NCBI GenBank assembly: GCA_005656395.1
Contig: SRSI01000078.1
Location: 1,736,001 to 1,800,000, forward strand
DNA from: Strongyloides papillosus
Taxonomy: Eukaryota; Nematoda; Chromadorea; Rhabditida; Strongyloididae
Direction of reading: 5' to 3'
Length of the DNA stretch: 64,000 nt
The number at the start of each line of letters is the position of its first letter. Position 1 is the stretch's first letter. The translations under genes were made by a program, and so were the position numbers. Below the pieces are notes generated by a model. The model was not told where the DNA came from and did no database searches. It worked only from the letters and a program-made list of their open reading frames with translations. Below are positions 13,507-27,161 of the stretch, piece after piece.

Positions 13507-14438
13507 TTTTATTTTTAACAATAGTAAATAGAACTCATTGCCAATATGCATTAGCAAAACAAAATCTCAAAATAAATATTTATTATTTTTAAGACTATTT
13601 TAAAGATTGTTTTATTTCCACAAGAATGATATTTTACACACATGGATTCATGAAAAGAAGTATACCATTGGTTTTTTTGGTAAAAGACAATGGGAATTAA
13701 ATTTATTCTCTTTTTACTTATGACAACTATTAAAAAAAGTCTTTTAAAAATTTTTAATTAATATAATAAATTTTAATATTCGCATTACTATGTTTGATTA
13801 CAAAAAGTAAAATTTCACATGACAAAATGCATATGAATGAAGATATAAACAATTAAAAGATAATTACATATGATTGTATTATTGTGTCCAGTTAAGCCAA
13901 TTAAAATTATGTTAAAAATAAGGAACTCCTAGAGTGTTATCATTGGTATAATTACTTATAACTACTACATAATATAAATAACAATTAATGACTAAGTATC
14001 AATTTTTTTTCTTTCCAATTTTAAGGATTAAAATTTATAATTGCTTCTTTTTTCTGTTTTTAAACTTTAAAAATATAAATGATATAGCGTAAAATATGAA
14101 GCCTCCCATAATTTTCCTTCTTATAATCAAAAGACTTTTAATGGTATTTAATATCTAAACTGGACATTATAGATAATACCAAAACGACCTTTCATGATTT
14201 CTCTTTTAAACTTGTTTGGTAAAAGCACACATATAGCCAGAATTCGCCATAAATGATTGCTTTTCAAATTGATACACTATTTATTAAATACAATAAGATT
14301 TTTGAAAATAAAATATAAAAGAACACTAAACTAGATAAAAAAGACGTAGCATTATCATCAAGCAATATTCCGCCTTAAAATGTCAATATATTTAAGATAA
14401 ATTTGGGATAAATGAGTTTCATATACAAAATATTCTAA
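13507..14438. other. Intergenic, about 0.9 kb
   Basis: Sequence between two plus-strand genes; it holds the 3' end of the OST-alpha-type gene and the promoter of the next. No coding or RNA signal seen. Confidence 0.4.
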
Positions 14439-15177
14439 ATGAATTTAATAAGGCTTATTAAATTTTTTTTAATACCTGCTACATTAACTTTATCCAAACC
14501 ACATAATAAAGTTTGTAGTTTACCAGATAATATTAGTATATATCCTAATTATATTATTGAAGAATTGCAAGTTATATGGTAAGATTATAAAAAAAATAAT
14601 TTTCTAAATTTTTTCTAGGAAAAATTATGTTCCATCATCAAATTGTGATACAAAATATTTACTTACACAAAATGTTTTAAGATTACACAATGATATAATT
14701 GATCATCTTTCTGAACAAAATGAAGTAGCATCCATAGATACCGCAACACCAAGTTATATAATACCTGCAAAAACACCTCAAGCATTTGGTTCAAAAAGTA
14801 TGGCAATTGTTGAAAAACCTGATTACCATACCCAACCAGAACAATCTTACTTTTTCAGTAACTCAGGAAATTTTGATTCTAAAGGACCGACATCTCCAAT
14901 AGCTACAACAGGTGAAGATGCTCCTGGTCCTTATTTAAATACAGAACAAGCGACATTCTTAAGAAATGTTACACCCCAAACAAGGGATATGTTTCTTCGA
15001 TTATTTTATGATCCAGATATTCCATCAGAAAGTTTAAGAGACCATAAGTTACACATGTTAGCTGTATCAATGTTAGATGAAGAGACATTGAAATTGTTTG
15101 ATAATTGGGCTGTTAATAGAAGGAAAGCTTTGAAAGACATTTCTTCAAGTATTCCAAAGAAAAAACGCTTAGCATAA
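14439..15177 (+). CDS. Secreted SXP/RAL-2-like (DUF148-like) protein
   Basis: Two exons (14439-14578 and 14619-15177) splice a TGG codon across the intron and give about 232 residues. Residues 1-19 (MNLIRLIKFFLIPATLTLS) look like a signal peptide. The middle is Ser/Thr/Pro rich and probably disordered. The C-terminal 70 residues (TEQATFLRNVTPQTRDMFLR, then DPDIP, then LFDNWAVNRRKA) have the spacing of the nematode SXP/RAL-2 family (FL..V.p..r..F, then ..W): small secreted helical proteins of unclear function, often immunogenic in parasites. The tail ends KKKRLA. The family call is by pattern only; another secreted helical protein is possible. Confidence 0.6.
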
Positions 15178-15714
15178 ATATGATATTAAACGATATTTAC
15201 AGTTAATTAATATTTATAATCATTATGTTAATTCTTCTCACAAAAATAATTTTGTTTTATGTTCAATAAATTTTTTGACAAAAACTTATAACTGTAGATG
15301 ATTTCTTCAACTATTACCATCAGTTTACTTATAATTTAAATGAAAATTATTTGTAATAACTGGATATTTGACAACCAATATTATACATTAAATTGATATT
15401 ATAAAAAGGGGTTATACTATTCAAAACAGATCAACATCTGTCTTATAACGAAGAACAATTTCTACCGGCGACCAAAGAGCGAATAGTGTTTTCCAAAAAT
15501 CAATTTAGAGACTGCAATACTTATCTTTGGACAGCGTGTTAATACATTATGCATGGGAGAAAGCCAATAAATAGATATAACAATACATTAAATTACTAAA
15601 AAATATGCTATAAGTTAGAATGATCAAGTTTAATATTTATATTTTTATATTAACGTTTATTTTTTATTCTCATTTTTAGTGTTGATTATATAATAATAAT
15701 AGTTTTGTTTAGGA
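15178..15714. other. Intergenic with a locally GC-richer block
   Basis: Between two plus-strand genes. Positions about 15440-15560 are clearly less AT-rich than their surroundings and contain ACCGGCGACC and GGACAGCGTG. The block begins with TCTTATAACGAA (15441-15452), a word repeated elsewhere. On the minus strand it has ATTTTTGG (15500-15493), which resembles an Sm-protein binding site. It could be a promoter element or a small structured RNA; neither is shown. Confidence 0.4.
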
Positions 15715-17017
15715 ATGAAGTTACTGGTATCGTTACTTTTTTTAGTTGCTAGTACCTTTGCCAAAGACGCAATTATTTGGTCAAATAAAGATATTTCGTA
15801 AGTTACTTAAAAATATATCATAGTTAGAAATTTTTTTGTTTATTATAGGCAAACATCTTTGTTATCACTAACAGAATCTGATGATATTACAATTTTTGCT
15901 TTAAGCGGTTTTACCTTAGCAGAGTTTAGTAAAAAAGCAGGTGTGTACTCTAATAATCCTGAATCATCTGGAATAATTAAAAATATAAAGGATGGTGAGT
16001 ACAAACAAGAAAGTTTACCATCACCATTAGAAGTTAGTGATAATACAAATATTATTGAAGTTTCAACATGGGATGAACTTGAAAAGAAGTTCGAAAAATT
16101 TATTGCTGAAATTGGAAGAAATTCTTTTACTGCAGCTATTGTTGATGGAAGTTATGTTGAAAAGGTACATTACTAAAAATTATAATCATAATTACACTTT
16201 TTAGAACTCCGTTCGTTCAAAACGTGCTGCAGCTTCTACTCCTGCACCAATTACAGGAGAAGTTAATGGTAAAGGTCCAGTAATTGCTCCAACTGACTCA
16301 TCAACTAACGCTTCATGCCTCTTCTACCTCGAAGGATTATCATTAATTTATTTTGAACATTCTGGAAAAACTCCATACAAAGCAACATTCCTTGATTTTA
16401 CAAATTCTAGTGATCCATATACAGTTAAGTATGCTTGTAATGGTATGCAAGGAGATTCTACTTTTGATGTTACAGTTAAAACTAAAGGTATTCAAATGGA
16501 TAAGGATCAAGTATCAATTGGTAGTCAAGATATTACATTTAGAATAAAAGTATCACCAGTTGGTTATTATACATGGGCTATAACGGAATTTACAATTGTA
16601 AAAGCTGAAGTAACCGTTGATGGAAATAAACATTCAGTAACAAATAGTACAAATACTGCTCAAGCAGGAATAAAATTTTTAGATGCTTATATGTACAGTG
16701 ATTATGGATATGCTTGTAGTCAAACATCGGCTGTCTTTGCTCCATCAGATGGTGAAAATAAAATTGGTATGACATTAAATGGTTTTCAAATTCAAATGAT
16801 TGGTCCAAAGACCGATGGTAAGAATTTTTATGGTTTTGTACATAATATGAATGATTGTGTACCAACGTTTAGTGTTGGATCATGGATGAGTATAATTTCA
16901 GCCCTCATTTTGGCTTCTGTATTATTATTTGGGTTCCTTATGCTTAATTCAGTACAAACAATGGATCGTTTTGACGACCCAAAAGCTAAGCAAATCGTTA
17001 TCAATTTCAAAGAGTAA
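15715..17017 (+). CDS. vha-19: V-ATPase accessory subunit S1 (Ac45)
   Basis: Three exons (15715-15797, 15849-16164, 16205-17017) give about 403 residues. Ac45 is a type I membrane glycoprotein that joins the V0 sector and helps target and assemble the proton pump in Golgi, endosomes and apical membranes. Residues 1-16 form a signal peptide (MKLLVSLLFLVASTFA). A furin-type site RSKR lies near residue 139, as expected for the family's cleaved ectodomain. The lumenal domain has paired cysteines and several N-glycosylation sites. The tail (single membrane span SIISALILASVLLFGFLML, then TMDRFDDPKAK) matches the conserved nematode VHA-19 cytoplasmic tail. TTTAG ends 2 nt before the ATG, consistent with trans-splicing. 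An AATAAA lies at about 17196. Confidence 0.9.
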
Positions 17018-17958
17018 TAATTAGTTATTGACCACAAAAAAATGTTCACTGTATGAATATGATAGTATCTTTAGAGATTTTTTTTCTATTTTCTTTATAG
17101 CTAAACTAACATATTTTTATTTTTTTTTTGTAATTGTATTGAGATTTGAAAGTAATTATATCTAACCACTCATTATAATGTGATCATTTTAACCCAATAA
17201 AAGTGGTTAAAATGATTAAATATAATATTTTTTTGTAACATTATATCAATTAATACGTCGCGATGATGTGTGCTACTTCACTTCTTAAATTTGTTTTATC
17301 TTTGTGTATGTGATATAAATACATGTAAAAATAAAAGCGCACTTAAATGTCGATTATATCTTTCTAATTTTTAATTTTTTCTAAATAATATTTATTCTGA
17401 TAGATAAATTAAAATAACGAAAAAAGATGTATTGATGTAATATCTATTATTAATGTTTTGGGTGGAGGAAGTCGTCTGGTGGGTGATAAAAATGCACTAT
17501 TGTTTAAAATAATACCATAAAAACATATCTCCACTTAAATAATTCATATGTCTTATAACGAAAAGAAATGTATCATAAAATCACCTGAAATGCATACTTG
17601 ATAATAGACAACACATTGTAAATTCGTTAATCACATGGTGCAAGTTTTATAACACTTATATGTTTTAGTAAATCACAAGACGATTTTTCTTTAAACTTTT
17701 TTTTTGAAATATGTTGATTACATAAAATAACCTATCTAGATACAGGTTTACATATCATTATAAAAATGTTAGTATGATATAGTATGTATACACTTTTAAT
17801 CATGGTATTTAAACTAAAAAAATGTTTAAGATAATAATCTTTGAATTTTGATTACTATTTAACATAGAAATTTTAATCCACATGAATTCTTTTTTATTAA
17901 TTAGTCATTAGTATAAATATTTTATTTTGTGAATATTTCACTATTCTTTTTTTTATAG
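17018..17958. other. Intergenic, about 0.9 kb
   Basis: Holds the vha-19 3' UTR and the atg-13 promoter. A second exact TCTTATAACGAA, extended to TCTTATAACGAAAAGAA, lies at 17551-17567. No coding or RNA signal seen. Confidence 0.4.
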
Positions 17959-19684
17959 ATGCCTGATGAAGTTACACAAACCCAATATAATGATTTTGCC
18001 AAATTTGTGAAGTTTCTATCAACGAGATTGATACAAATTGTTGTTCAAGCACGAATGGGAGAAAAGCTGTCACATAAATGCACACCAGAGCCCCATTTAT
18101 CAGATTGGTTTAACTTGAAAATTGATGAAATTGGAGAGGTTGCAAAATATTTAAAGAAGAATGTATTACAGTATGTTACTAATATTTTACTTTGACTTAA
18201 ATGTACTTTTTTAGTTATCCACCTAAAATAGATTCTGTAAATATTGATTTTTATCTATATACATCTGATAGAGAAACTTTACCATTAGAAACATGGTCAT
18301 TATATGTGGATAGTTCAAATGTGGATAATTCAATAAATGTAAGAACAGATCTTTATCACAGAATGGGAACATTACTTAAAAGTGCTTATTCTTCATCCAG
18401 AGTACTTCCTTCATATAGGTATTATGTTAGAAAGCAAAGTTCAGAAACATATGTTATATTGTACAGAATTTATAATGGACCTGTGGATGAAAAAGCCTTT
18501 GGTGAGAATCATAAATTTGTCAAATTAGGTGAAATACCATCTCCTTTTGGGTATGTTTGTTTAGATGTAAGGTATAGAACGAGTATGAAGATATCAGTAT
18601 ATAATGATGAAGTAAAGGAGAAAAAAGAGGAGACGATGGAGAAGAGTGTTATTGAGGGAACAGAAACAACATATATTAATAAGACAAAACCTATTAGTAT
18701 TGTTCCAAAAATAGGAAGTCAAACAATTACTCCATCACCAATGTCTGACTTTGGAAATAATTTCGGAACATCACCTGCCTCGATAGACATTACAAGAAAT
18801 TCGCCAAAAGATCATCCACGTTTTATGTTGGGAAGGTCTCACTCCAGTTCTGATGACAGTTCAATTCATTCATTTATGAAACCCAATGAATATATGTCTG
18901 ATGAAGCGTTGGCATCTGCTATATTTTTGCCAAGTACCACATACCTCCATGGTAGTCCTATTTCATATAATTTATCACTAAGACCTCGTGTTAGACATAA
19001 TTCATTACCATTTGAAGCACTTTTAAATGATAATCCGTTAACTAATTCACAACATAGTACTAGTCACCTTCCAATATTAACTGAAGGTTGTTGTTTTTTA
19101 AAAATCATTTTTTATAATATCTAACTTTTTTTTTAGAAAATTTTATGTGTGGTAGTAAAAGTACAATATCCCTAATGCCATTAAAATCAACATCATCAGC
19201 TAGGCCGATTAGACACTCTTTAACTATACCATCGAGTGTTGATAATTTAAAAGACAATAATTACGCAAAAAATCTTCCGTTAAACTTACCCTTATCAAGT
19301 AGGAGGCAATTTAAAAATTCCATAACATATCGGGAGGATGAAGATTACATAGATGAATGCATTTCAGATATCGACAAGAAAAATAAAGATAAAAAAAGAG
19401 ATGATGATGAATCTTATATTAATTTATTTCCACTCTCTAGTATGGAAAGTTTAGGTGATAATTTACGAGAATTTGAAAGGGAATGTCGATTAGCTCCAGA
19501 CGTATTACCTTCATTTACATCAGAGACATCATTAAATATTGAAGATCAGGTACTTAAAACACTTTATTTTTTTTAAGTAATTTTTTAGTTGTTTCAATTT
19601 AAAGAAAGACAGTCATCTTTTGATAGTTTCGTAGCGCAAATAAAAGGAAAGCGTGGTTCTTCTTTTGATAATAATCAAGAGTAA
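17959..19684 (+). CDS. atg-13: Autophagy initiation factor ATG13
   Basis: Four exons (17959-18170, 18215-19086, 19137-19549, 19589-19684) give about 530 residues. ATG13 is the regulatory partner of the ULK1/UNC-51 kinase and starts autophagosome formation. Residues about 10-205 form the HORMA domain: FAKFVKFLSTRLIQIVVQAR at the start, ETLPLETWSLYV in the middle and YRRYYV-like YRYYVRKQSSETYVILYRIY followed by FGENHKFVKLGEIPSPFG at the end, all close to metazoan ATG13. The C-terminal half is a Ser/Thr/Asn/Pro-rich disordered tail, as expected for the segment that binds ULK1 and FIP200. The ATG follows TTTTATAG directly, so the mRNA is probably trans-spliced exactly at the start codon. In C. 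elegans the orthologue is also called epg-1. Confidence 0.9.
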
Positions 19685-20616
19685 TTATTCAATCAAATAT
19701 AAAGTATTTTTTTTCTGTTGCCTCACTTAGCCTTTTTATTAATAGAACATAGGTAGAAAAATTTGAAAAATAAACTTTTAAATGATAATGTTTGTATTTT
19801 TTATTAATTTCATATATCATACTTATTTGAAAAATATGTATTATATAAATTGCTACAATAAATATATGTTTAAAGAGTGTATTGAAGTATTCTTCATAAC
19901 TTTATTGGACTTTTCGAGATACATATGTCCAAACTTCCTTTTAGAATTAAAGATTATTTACTGAATTTATTTGTGTACAAAAAATTTTTCTATGTCAATT
20001 ATAATAATATTCTTTTTCGAATGGATATTTATATAAAGTATTTATAGTAAAATTATAAAAGCATATGGTAAATTTTTATTGAAATTCTTTTTAATCAATT
20101 TTTTTAAATAAAATTGAAAGTTGAATTAGATAGCTCAACTTTTCTAATGAATGACTATATATGTTGTATAGATTTTAAATATAGACCATCTTAATATTGC
20201 ACACAAAAAAATTATTCAAACTGTGACAGCTGAGGGTTAATGCCTTTGAGTTTTTATAATATTATAAACTATAAACGTTATATAATACTATTACCTTATA
20301 TAAAAATCATTTATATTTAAATTTACAAAATATCATTTCTTTGTAGAAAATAAAATTGCGATTATATTCTTCATTAATTTTTGATATATAAATATATATT
20401 TTCTTTTCTTACTTTTCATTTTTAAAGTTACATTTTTATAATGTTAGTTTGTATATAGTTATCGTTGCTATTATCTAAATAATATTTCACAAAACAACTA
20501 TCTTATTTCTTTAAAATTTTATAATTATAGAAAGTGAAAAAACAAATAAACAATACTATCTAGATATACATTTTTTTATAAATATATAAAAATATATTTA
20601 GAAAAAAATAAGCAAT
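19685..20616. other. Intergenic, about 0.9 kb
   Basis: Between atg-13 and the DHHC gene, both on the plus strand. A 60-codon frame at 19782-19964 has AT-driven composition and no domain. Nothing else noted. Confidence 0.4.
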
Positions 20617-22455
20617 ATGCAGAATAATGATGAGCAGCACAAAGATAATATGGCTGCTTATGTGATTGATGCTAGACAAGCAGCTCAATTCGGAGATTAT
20701 GATACATTAAAAGATATGCTTGATAGAGGTATCATATCACCTGACTGTACAGATTCTGATGATTGTTCTCTTCTTCACTGGGCGGCAATTAATAATCGAC
20801 TAAAGGTATAAAATATATTTATTTTAATTTTATTTCTTTTTTTCATACTTTAGATTGCTAAATTGCTTATTGATTATAACTGCAATGTTAATGCTATTGG
20901 TGGGGTATTATGTTCTACCCCGTTACATTGGGCATCCCGTCATGGACATACAAAAATGGTAGCTTTGCTTATGAAACATAATGCTGATCCATATTTAAGA
21001 AATGTTGAAGGATTTGGGGCTATTCATGTAGCAGCACAATTTGGTTGTACACCAGTTGTTGCATATTTAATTTCAAAAGGCGTCTCACCTGATGAGAAAG
21101 ATGCCTCTTCAATGACACCAGCTATGTGGGCTGCATATAAAGTTCATTCATTAGATTTATTAAAGATGTTAACAACATTGAAGGCTGATGTTAATATGGC
21201 TGATATATCATATGGTAATACATGCTTACATTGGGCTGTAATACAAGGAAATACAAGTGCAGTTGAACTTTTAGTTTCATTAGATATAGATATTAATAAG
21301 GATAATAAACAACGAGAGACACCTTTAATTATAGCTAAGAGAAAAGGTAATATGAATATTGTAAAAATTATAGAAAAAGGATTAAAAAAACGTGGGATAC
21401 TAAAACATTCATATTTTAAAGATATAAAAGATAATGATGAAGTTATTAAGAAAATATATTTTTTGTTACCAACATTTATATTAACATCCTTAATAATTAT
21501 TAATTTTTTCTTTGAATCTCATATAGCTACTTTGATTGCCATTTTAAGTTTAGGAATATTTGTTAGATGGTTATTAAAAATAATTGATAATACGAAACAT
21601 TTTTTATATCTACCATTTGGTGTGGCTGTAGCATTGAAATTTTTAATGATCTTTAGTTGGATTTGTTATATTCATGGACTTGTTCCATGGTACGTAAATA
21701 CATCCTTCTATGTATTGTTATCATTTATTTCATACATCTATATTGCACTGGTTTTTACTGATCCTGGTGTATATAATGTTTCAATTACAGTAAGTTACAA
21801 AAATAAATAATTTTTCTACTTCATTCTTTTGAAGGAAACATATAGTATGATATCAAAAACATTTGAGGAAGAAAATTTTTCTGATAAATTTTGTACAACA
21901 TGCCTTTTAATACGTCCTCACAGATCAAAACATTGCAAATTTTGTGATAAATGTATATTAAGATTTGATCATCATTGTCCTTGGATTGGAAATTGTGTTG
22001 GAGCAAATAATCATTTTCACTTTTTAATGTACCTTATTTCATTAATTTGTGAACTTTTAATAATTATTTACGGTTGTATCTGTAGTAAGTTATCAATTTT
22101 TTTATTCTTTTTAAATGTATTTTAGATATCTTATCAACTAAGGAATCTTACAATGTATTTTTTGATATATTATTATATAATACATGGATATTATATGTTC
22201 TTTTACTTTCAAGTATTATTTTTATTTGGATATGCATTATGACATATTTTCAAATATATCAAGTATGTTATCTTTTCTTTCCTTACCTTTAAGATATTAT
22301 TTTAGATTGCTAATAAATTGACAACGAACGAAAGATTAAACGCTTACAAATATTCATATATTGGTCAAAAAGGGTCGCAAGAAAGAGTTAAATTTTTACT
22401 TAGCAAGGGAGGATGTAAGAATTTAAAATTATTTTGTAAAGGAGAAGCAATATAA
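20617..22455 (+). CDS. Ankyrin-repeat DHHC palmitoyltransferase (HIP14/ZDHHC17 type)
   Basis: Five exons (20617-20805, 20854-21789, 21835-22084, 22126-22262, 22306-22455) join in frame to 553 residues, a little shorter than human HIP14. It attaches palmitate to cysteines of membrane-associated proteins, probably at the Golgi. Residues about 15-245 are ankyrin repeats (CSLLHWAA, STPLHWASRHGH, GAIHVAAQFG, NTCLHWAVIQGN), which recruit substrates in this family. Hydrophobic spans follow from about 265. The zinc-binding DHHC domain (CTTCLLIRPHRSKHC..C...C) ends with DHHCPW at 420-425, so catalytic Cys423 is present. Two more spans and the family's TTxE motif, here TTNERLN, follow. It matches the C. 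elegans dhhc-13/14 type; I cannot choose between them. Confidence 0.92.
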
Positions 22456-22507
22456 ATTTAAAAATTATTTCATTATTAAATGTATGTATTATATATAGGA
22501 TAAACTA

Positions 22508-23984
22508 TCAATTATTTTGTCTATAGGTTTTCACTATTTCTTCATTGTTAAGAGATATTTTAAACTGAGAATAATTCTGAAATAAAAATTATATAAAATA
22601 AGAATTTTAAAAACTTACATTTCGTGCTTTACAAAAAACCAATATTGGTAAAAATATCATAAAAATTATAGTAATTGTATTTTGAAAGTAGTAGTTACTC
22701 CATTTTTTTCTTTTAGAATCATAATTTGTTGGGTAATTTGAAGATAAATTATAAACGCATTTTGATTCATTGTTACAACGGAAATTTTTATTCACCATAC
22801 TACACACCGAACCTTCTTCTAGAGGAATTTTTTTAGATAGTGGTTTACAAACTCCATCATTTGTTTCCTTACAACATTGATAACAACGAAAGTTATCTTC
22901 TTCACATAAACAATGTACATAATTTTCATCAACATATTTACACTTATCAACACATTTACCATTAAAACATCTACCACCATTTTTTAAACATTTTGTGTTA
23001 TCTGGGAGATTTTTGGTTTGGGACAGACTGGATTTATGCCATCACAAAAACTTTCATCAATACACTGATAAAGTACTTTAGGGTAGCATGAAATATTTGA
23101 TGGAGCAATTTTACATTGAAAACAACAATCATGATTATTATCACAACATTTAGCAGATTGTTTTAATTTACAAAACTTATTACAACATTTGAAGTTAACA
23201 TTAAAATTTTTATGACCTTCATCACATTCCTCCCCTTTGTCTAAAATACCATTCCCACAGTTTTTTACATTAATATCAACAAGATAATTTTTGCATGATT
23301 TAAAAACATATCTTGACATAGCTTTAAGTGATGGATTTGAAAATAATGTATTATTTTCATGTTCAACAATAATTTCAAGTGGTGCCATTATATTATAACT
23401 ATAATCATCATTATCATCATGGATTGCTGTTAGAGAATGACCAATTTCATGTAGAATTCTTCTTGCTAAAACATTTTCAAACGAAACTGTTGATTCTGTA
23501 ACGTCAACCAATATGCCGATAATGTTAAAAGGAAGAGAATTACAAAATAAACCAAAACTAAACCCAACAACCTCATGACTATTTTTTGCAAAATTTTTAT
23601 TAGTGAAAAGTATATTTCCACTCTTATAACCTCCAGAAATTTGGCTTATTATTTGAATTTTGGAAAAAAATTTAATTGTCTTAATTTCATCATAAGACAA
23701 TTGAATTATAAATGATTTTGTTGAATTTTCTTCCCTTAAAATTGCTTTCTCTAAAAATTCATTTGTCTTCTCTATAACAAGATCCTAGAAAACATACGTT
23801 AAAAATAAATTTTTTAACATACAATTTGATAATCTCGAATGTCTAAATCATAGTCTTTATACACCCCAACTTCTAAATACTTTTTTTCTAAACTATTATC
23901 TAAATTGTCGTATACGTTTGTAATACAAAAATTTGTAGAAATAAATAATATGATTAATAGGAATACATGTAATAAGAGAGACAT
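22508..23984 (-). CDS. ADAM (M12B) metalloprotease, short, with an apparent frameshift
   Basis: Exons 23984-23823, 23784-22619 and 22576-22508. The start at 23984 gives a clean signal peptide (MSLLLHVFLLIILFISTNFC). The zinc site HEIGHSLTAIHDD matches HExxHxxxxxHD, so the catalytic residues are intact. A disintegrin-like region (GNGILDKGEECDEG and many Cys) and a cysteine-rich region follow, then a C-terminal membrane span (about 22650-22690) and a short cytoplasmic tail. The type is ADAM10/17-like, a membrane protease shedding cell-surface proteins. Two oddities. Almost no prodomain separates the signal peptide from the protease. Within exon 2 the frame must shift by one base near an A5 run (minus strand, 23010-23014): upstream the frame ends in a stop shortly after, while the next frame continues the cysteine-rich domain without a break. 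This is either an indel error or a real mutation. Confidence 0.75.
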
Positions 23985-24599
23985 AATTTCAATACAAAAA
24001 TGGTTACATACTTGTTTACTTTTTTTTACTAATGATGATTCCTGTCCTTTCAATCAAATTGTTTCTAGAGAAATTTCTAACAGAATGACAAGCTAGATGA
24101 CAAATAAAATATTTTTCTTTTTTTTATAATTACCTTTTAATGAATGCTGTATCATATTCTTTTAAAAAAATAAAACTTTTTTTATAAAAAAAATTTTTTA
24201 ATAAATAAAATTAAATAAAGAAAGAAAAAGGGAATTATAATAAATACTTATAATATTAGAAGCAAACTTTTTAAATTTCATTTAATTAAGTAATACAGAT
24301 GTTATAAAAAAAGAAGCAATATATCAAAAAATAAAATCTATCTATACATTGATTGAAAAACAAATGTATCATTATGTATTTGAAAAAGACTGTGAATAAA
24401 AAAACTAATACGATCTTTAAAATTATTATAAATTTTAAAGATTATAAAAAAGGTTTAATAATTTATGGTTAAACTTTGGCAACACTTTGCATTACCTATC
24501 GCACCATCTCTAGGCAATATTATAAATAAAGAGCATATTTTTTTGCGAAACGCAATTTTACTGTTGCTATGGTGTGTGTTTAAGACAATTCACTTCATT
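23985..24599. other. Intergenic, ADAM 5' side and arf-6 3' side
   Basis: About 600 bp. It has poly-A/T tracts near 24110-24240. An upstream in-frame ATG at 24053 would extend the ADAM protein by 23 residues but would bury the signal peptide, so it is not used. Nothing else seen. Confidence 0.4.
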
Positions 24600-26174
<1,575 letters not shown>

Positions 26175-27161
26175 TTAAGACATGGTGATTAATTTGGCGA
26201 CTTGATCTGATTCTGGTGCATATCCTGTAAGCCTTAAACAAGTATATGGTAATTTTTCTAGATTATTTGTTAATATATGCCAATCATATATATCTGTCGC
26301 ATGCCATTTTATGTATTGATCTACAAGTGTATAGACTGTATTTGATAATGATGGTGAACAAAATTCTCTGACAATGTCCTTGTGACAGTCTTTATAGCAT
26401 TCTTGGAAACCACAAAGAAAATTTAGTTCTTTCTCATATCTATCTAAATTGTTACTAGAATAAACTGTTCCCATAGTATCACGATCTGATAAATTTATTC
26501 CTTTTAGTGCCTTTTTATGACATTCTTGATCACATTTTAAAAATGTTAAAGGTTCAGTCTCTTCAAGGCAAGGTCTTGCTTGAACAAATTGTGCTCTCTT
26601 AAATTGGCATATATAATTGGAGGGGGAGAATACTTTGTCAGCAGATTGATCATCACATTTATTTATAAAACAATTCGTCTGTTTATCTGCCAACTCACAA
26701 TATTTTAAAAATTTTTGATAATCAAGTAATGTTGGATGAAATGGAAAGTCATAAAATTCGGTGTGATTTATACTAAAAGATTTCTCAAAATCCTTTATCC
26801 ATTCATCATTACAACTCTTTAAAAATTTTTTAGTATATATACAATAAAAGAATAACAAACTTACTTTAAAACAACCAGGATCAGAGACATTTTTATCACT
26901 AACAAACATAAAATCTCTCTTAAATCTTTTATGAATATTATCATTTTGAGGAATTGGTTCATATGACAGAACAGACAAATATTGTGAATAATAAATAAAA
27001 AATGATATTGAAAAAATGATAATTGTTAAAGCACCGGATGCATATATTAATTTAATTAAACATTTTCCACTATCCCTATGTCTATAGTAATTGTAATATT
27101 TTTTATCTTCATGATAGTGATAGTAATTGTTAAGTGCCAATGAAGAACGATAAGAAAGCAT
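26175..27161 (-). CDS. Type II membrane protein with cysteine-rich ectodomain
   Basis: A 328-codon frame reads straight through, but 26864-26817 is probably a 48-nt in-frame intron: it has a perfect GTAAGTTTG donor, a T-rich 3' end in AAAG, and encodes a stray hydrophobic stretch. Spliced, the protein has 312 residues. Residues 1-34 are basic and Tyr-rich and cytoplasmic; about 35-58 form a single membrane anchor (LIKLIYASGALTIIIFSISFFIYY). A dibasic RFKRD site lies near residue 80. The ectodomain has about 15 cysteines with spacings such as C...CDQEC and CGFQECYKDC, reminiscent of the nematode-specific CPG4 or DUF19 extracellular modules. I do not assign a function. Confidence 0.7.
   Translation of the reverse strand: MLSYRSSLALNNYYHYHEDKKYYNYYRHRDSGKCLIKLIYASGALTIIIFSISFFIYYSQYLSVLSYEPIPQNDNIHKRFKRDFMFVSDKNVSDPGCFKVSLLFFYCIYTKKFLKSCNDEWIKDFEKSFSINHTEFYDFPFHPTLLDYQKFLKYCELADKQTNCFINKCDDQSADKVFSPSNYICQFKRAQFVQARPCLEETEPLTFLKCDQECHKKALKGINLSDRDTMGTVYSSNNLDRYEKELNFLCGFQECYKDCHKDIVREFCSPSLSNTVYTLVDQYIKWHATDIYDWHILTNNLEKLPYTCLRLTGYAPESDQVAKLITMS

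Noticed and set aside
23985..24053. Earlier ATG for the ADAM gene
   Set aside because: Would add 23 charged residues before the signal peptide, which then would not be N-terminal.
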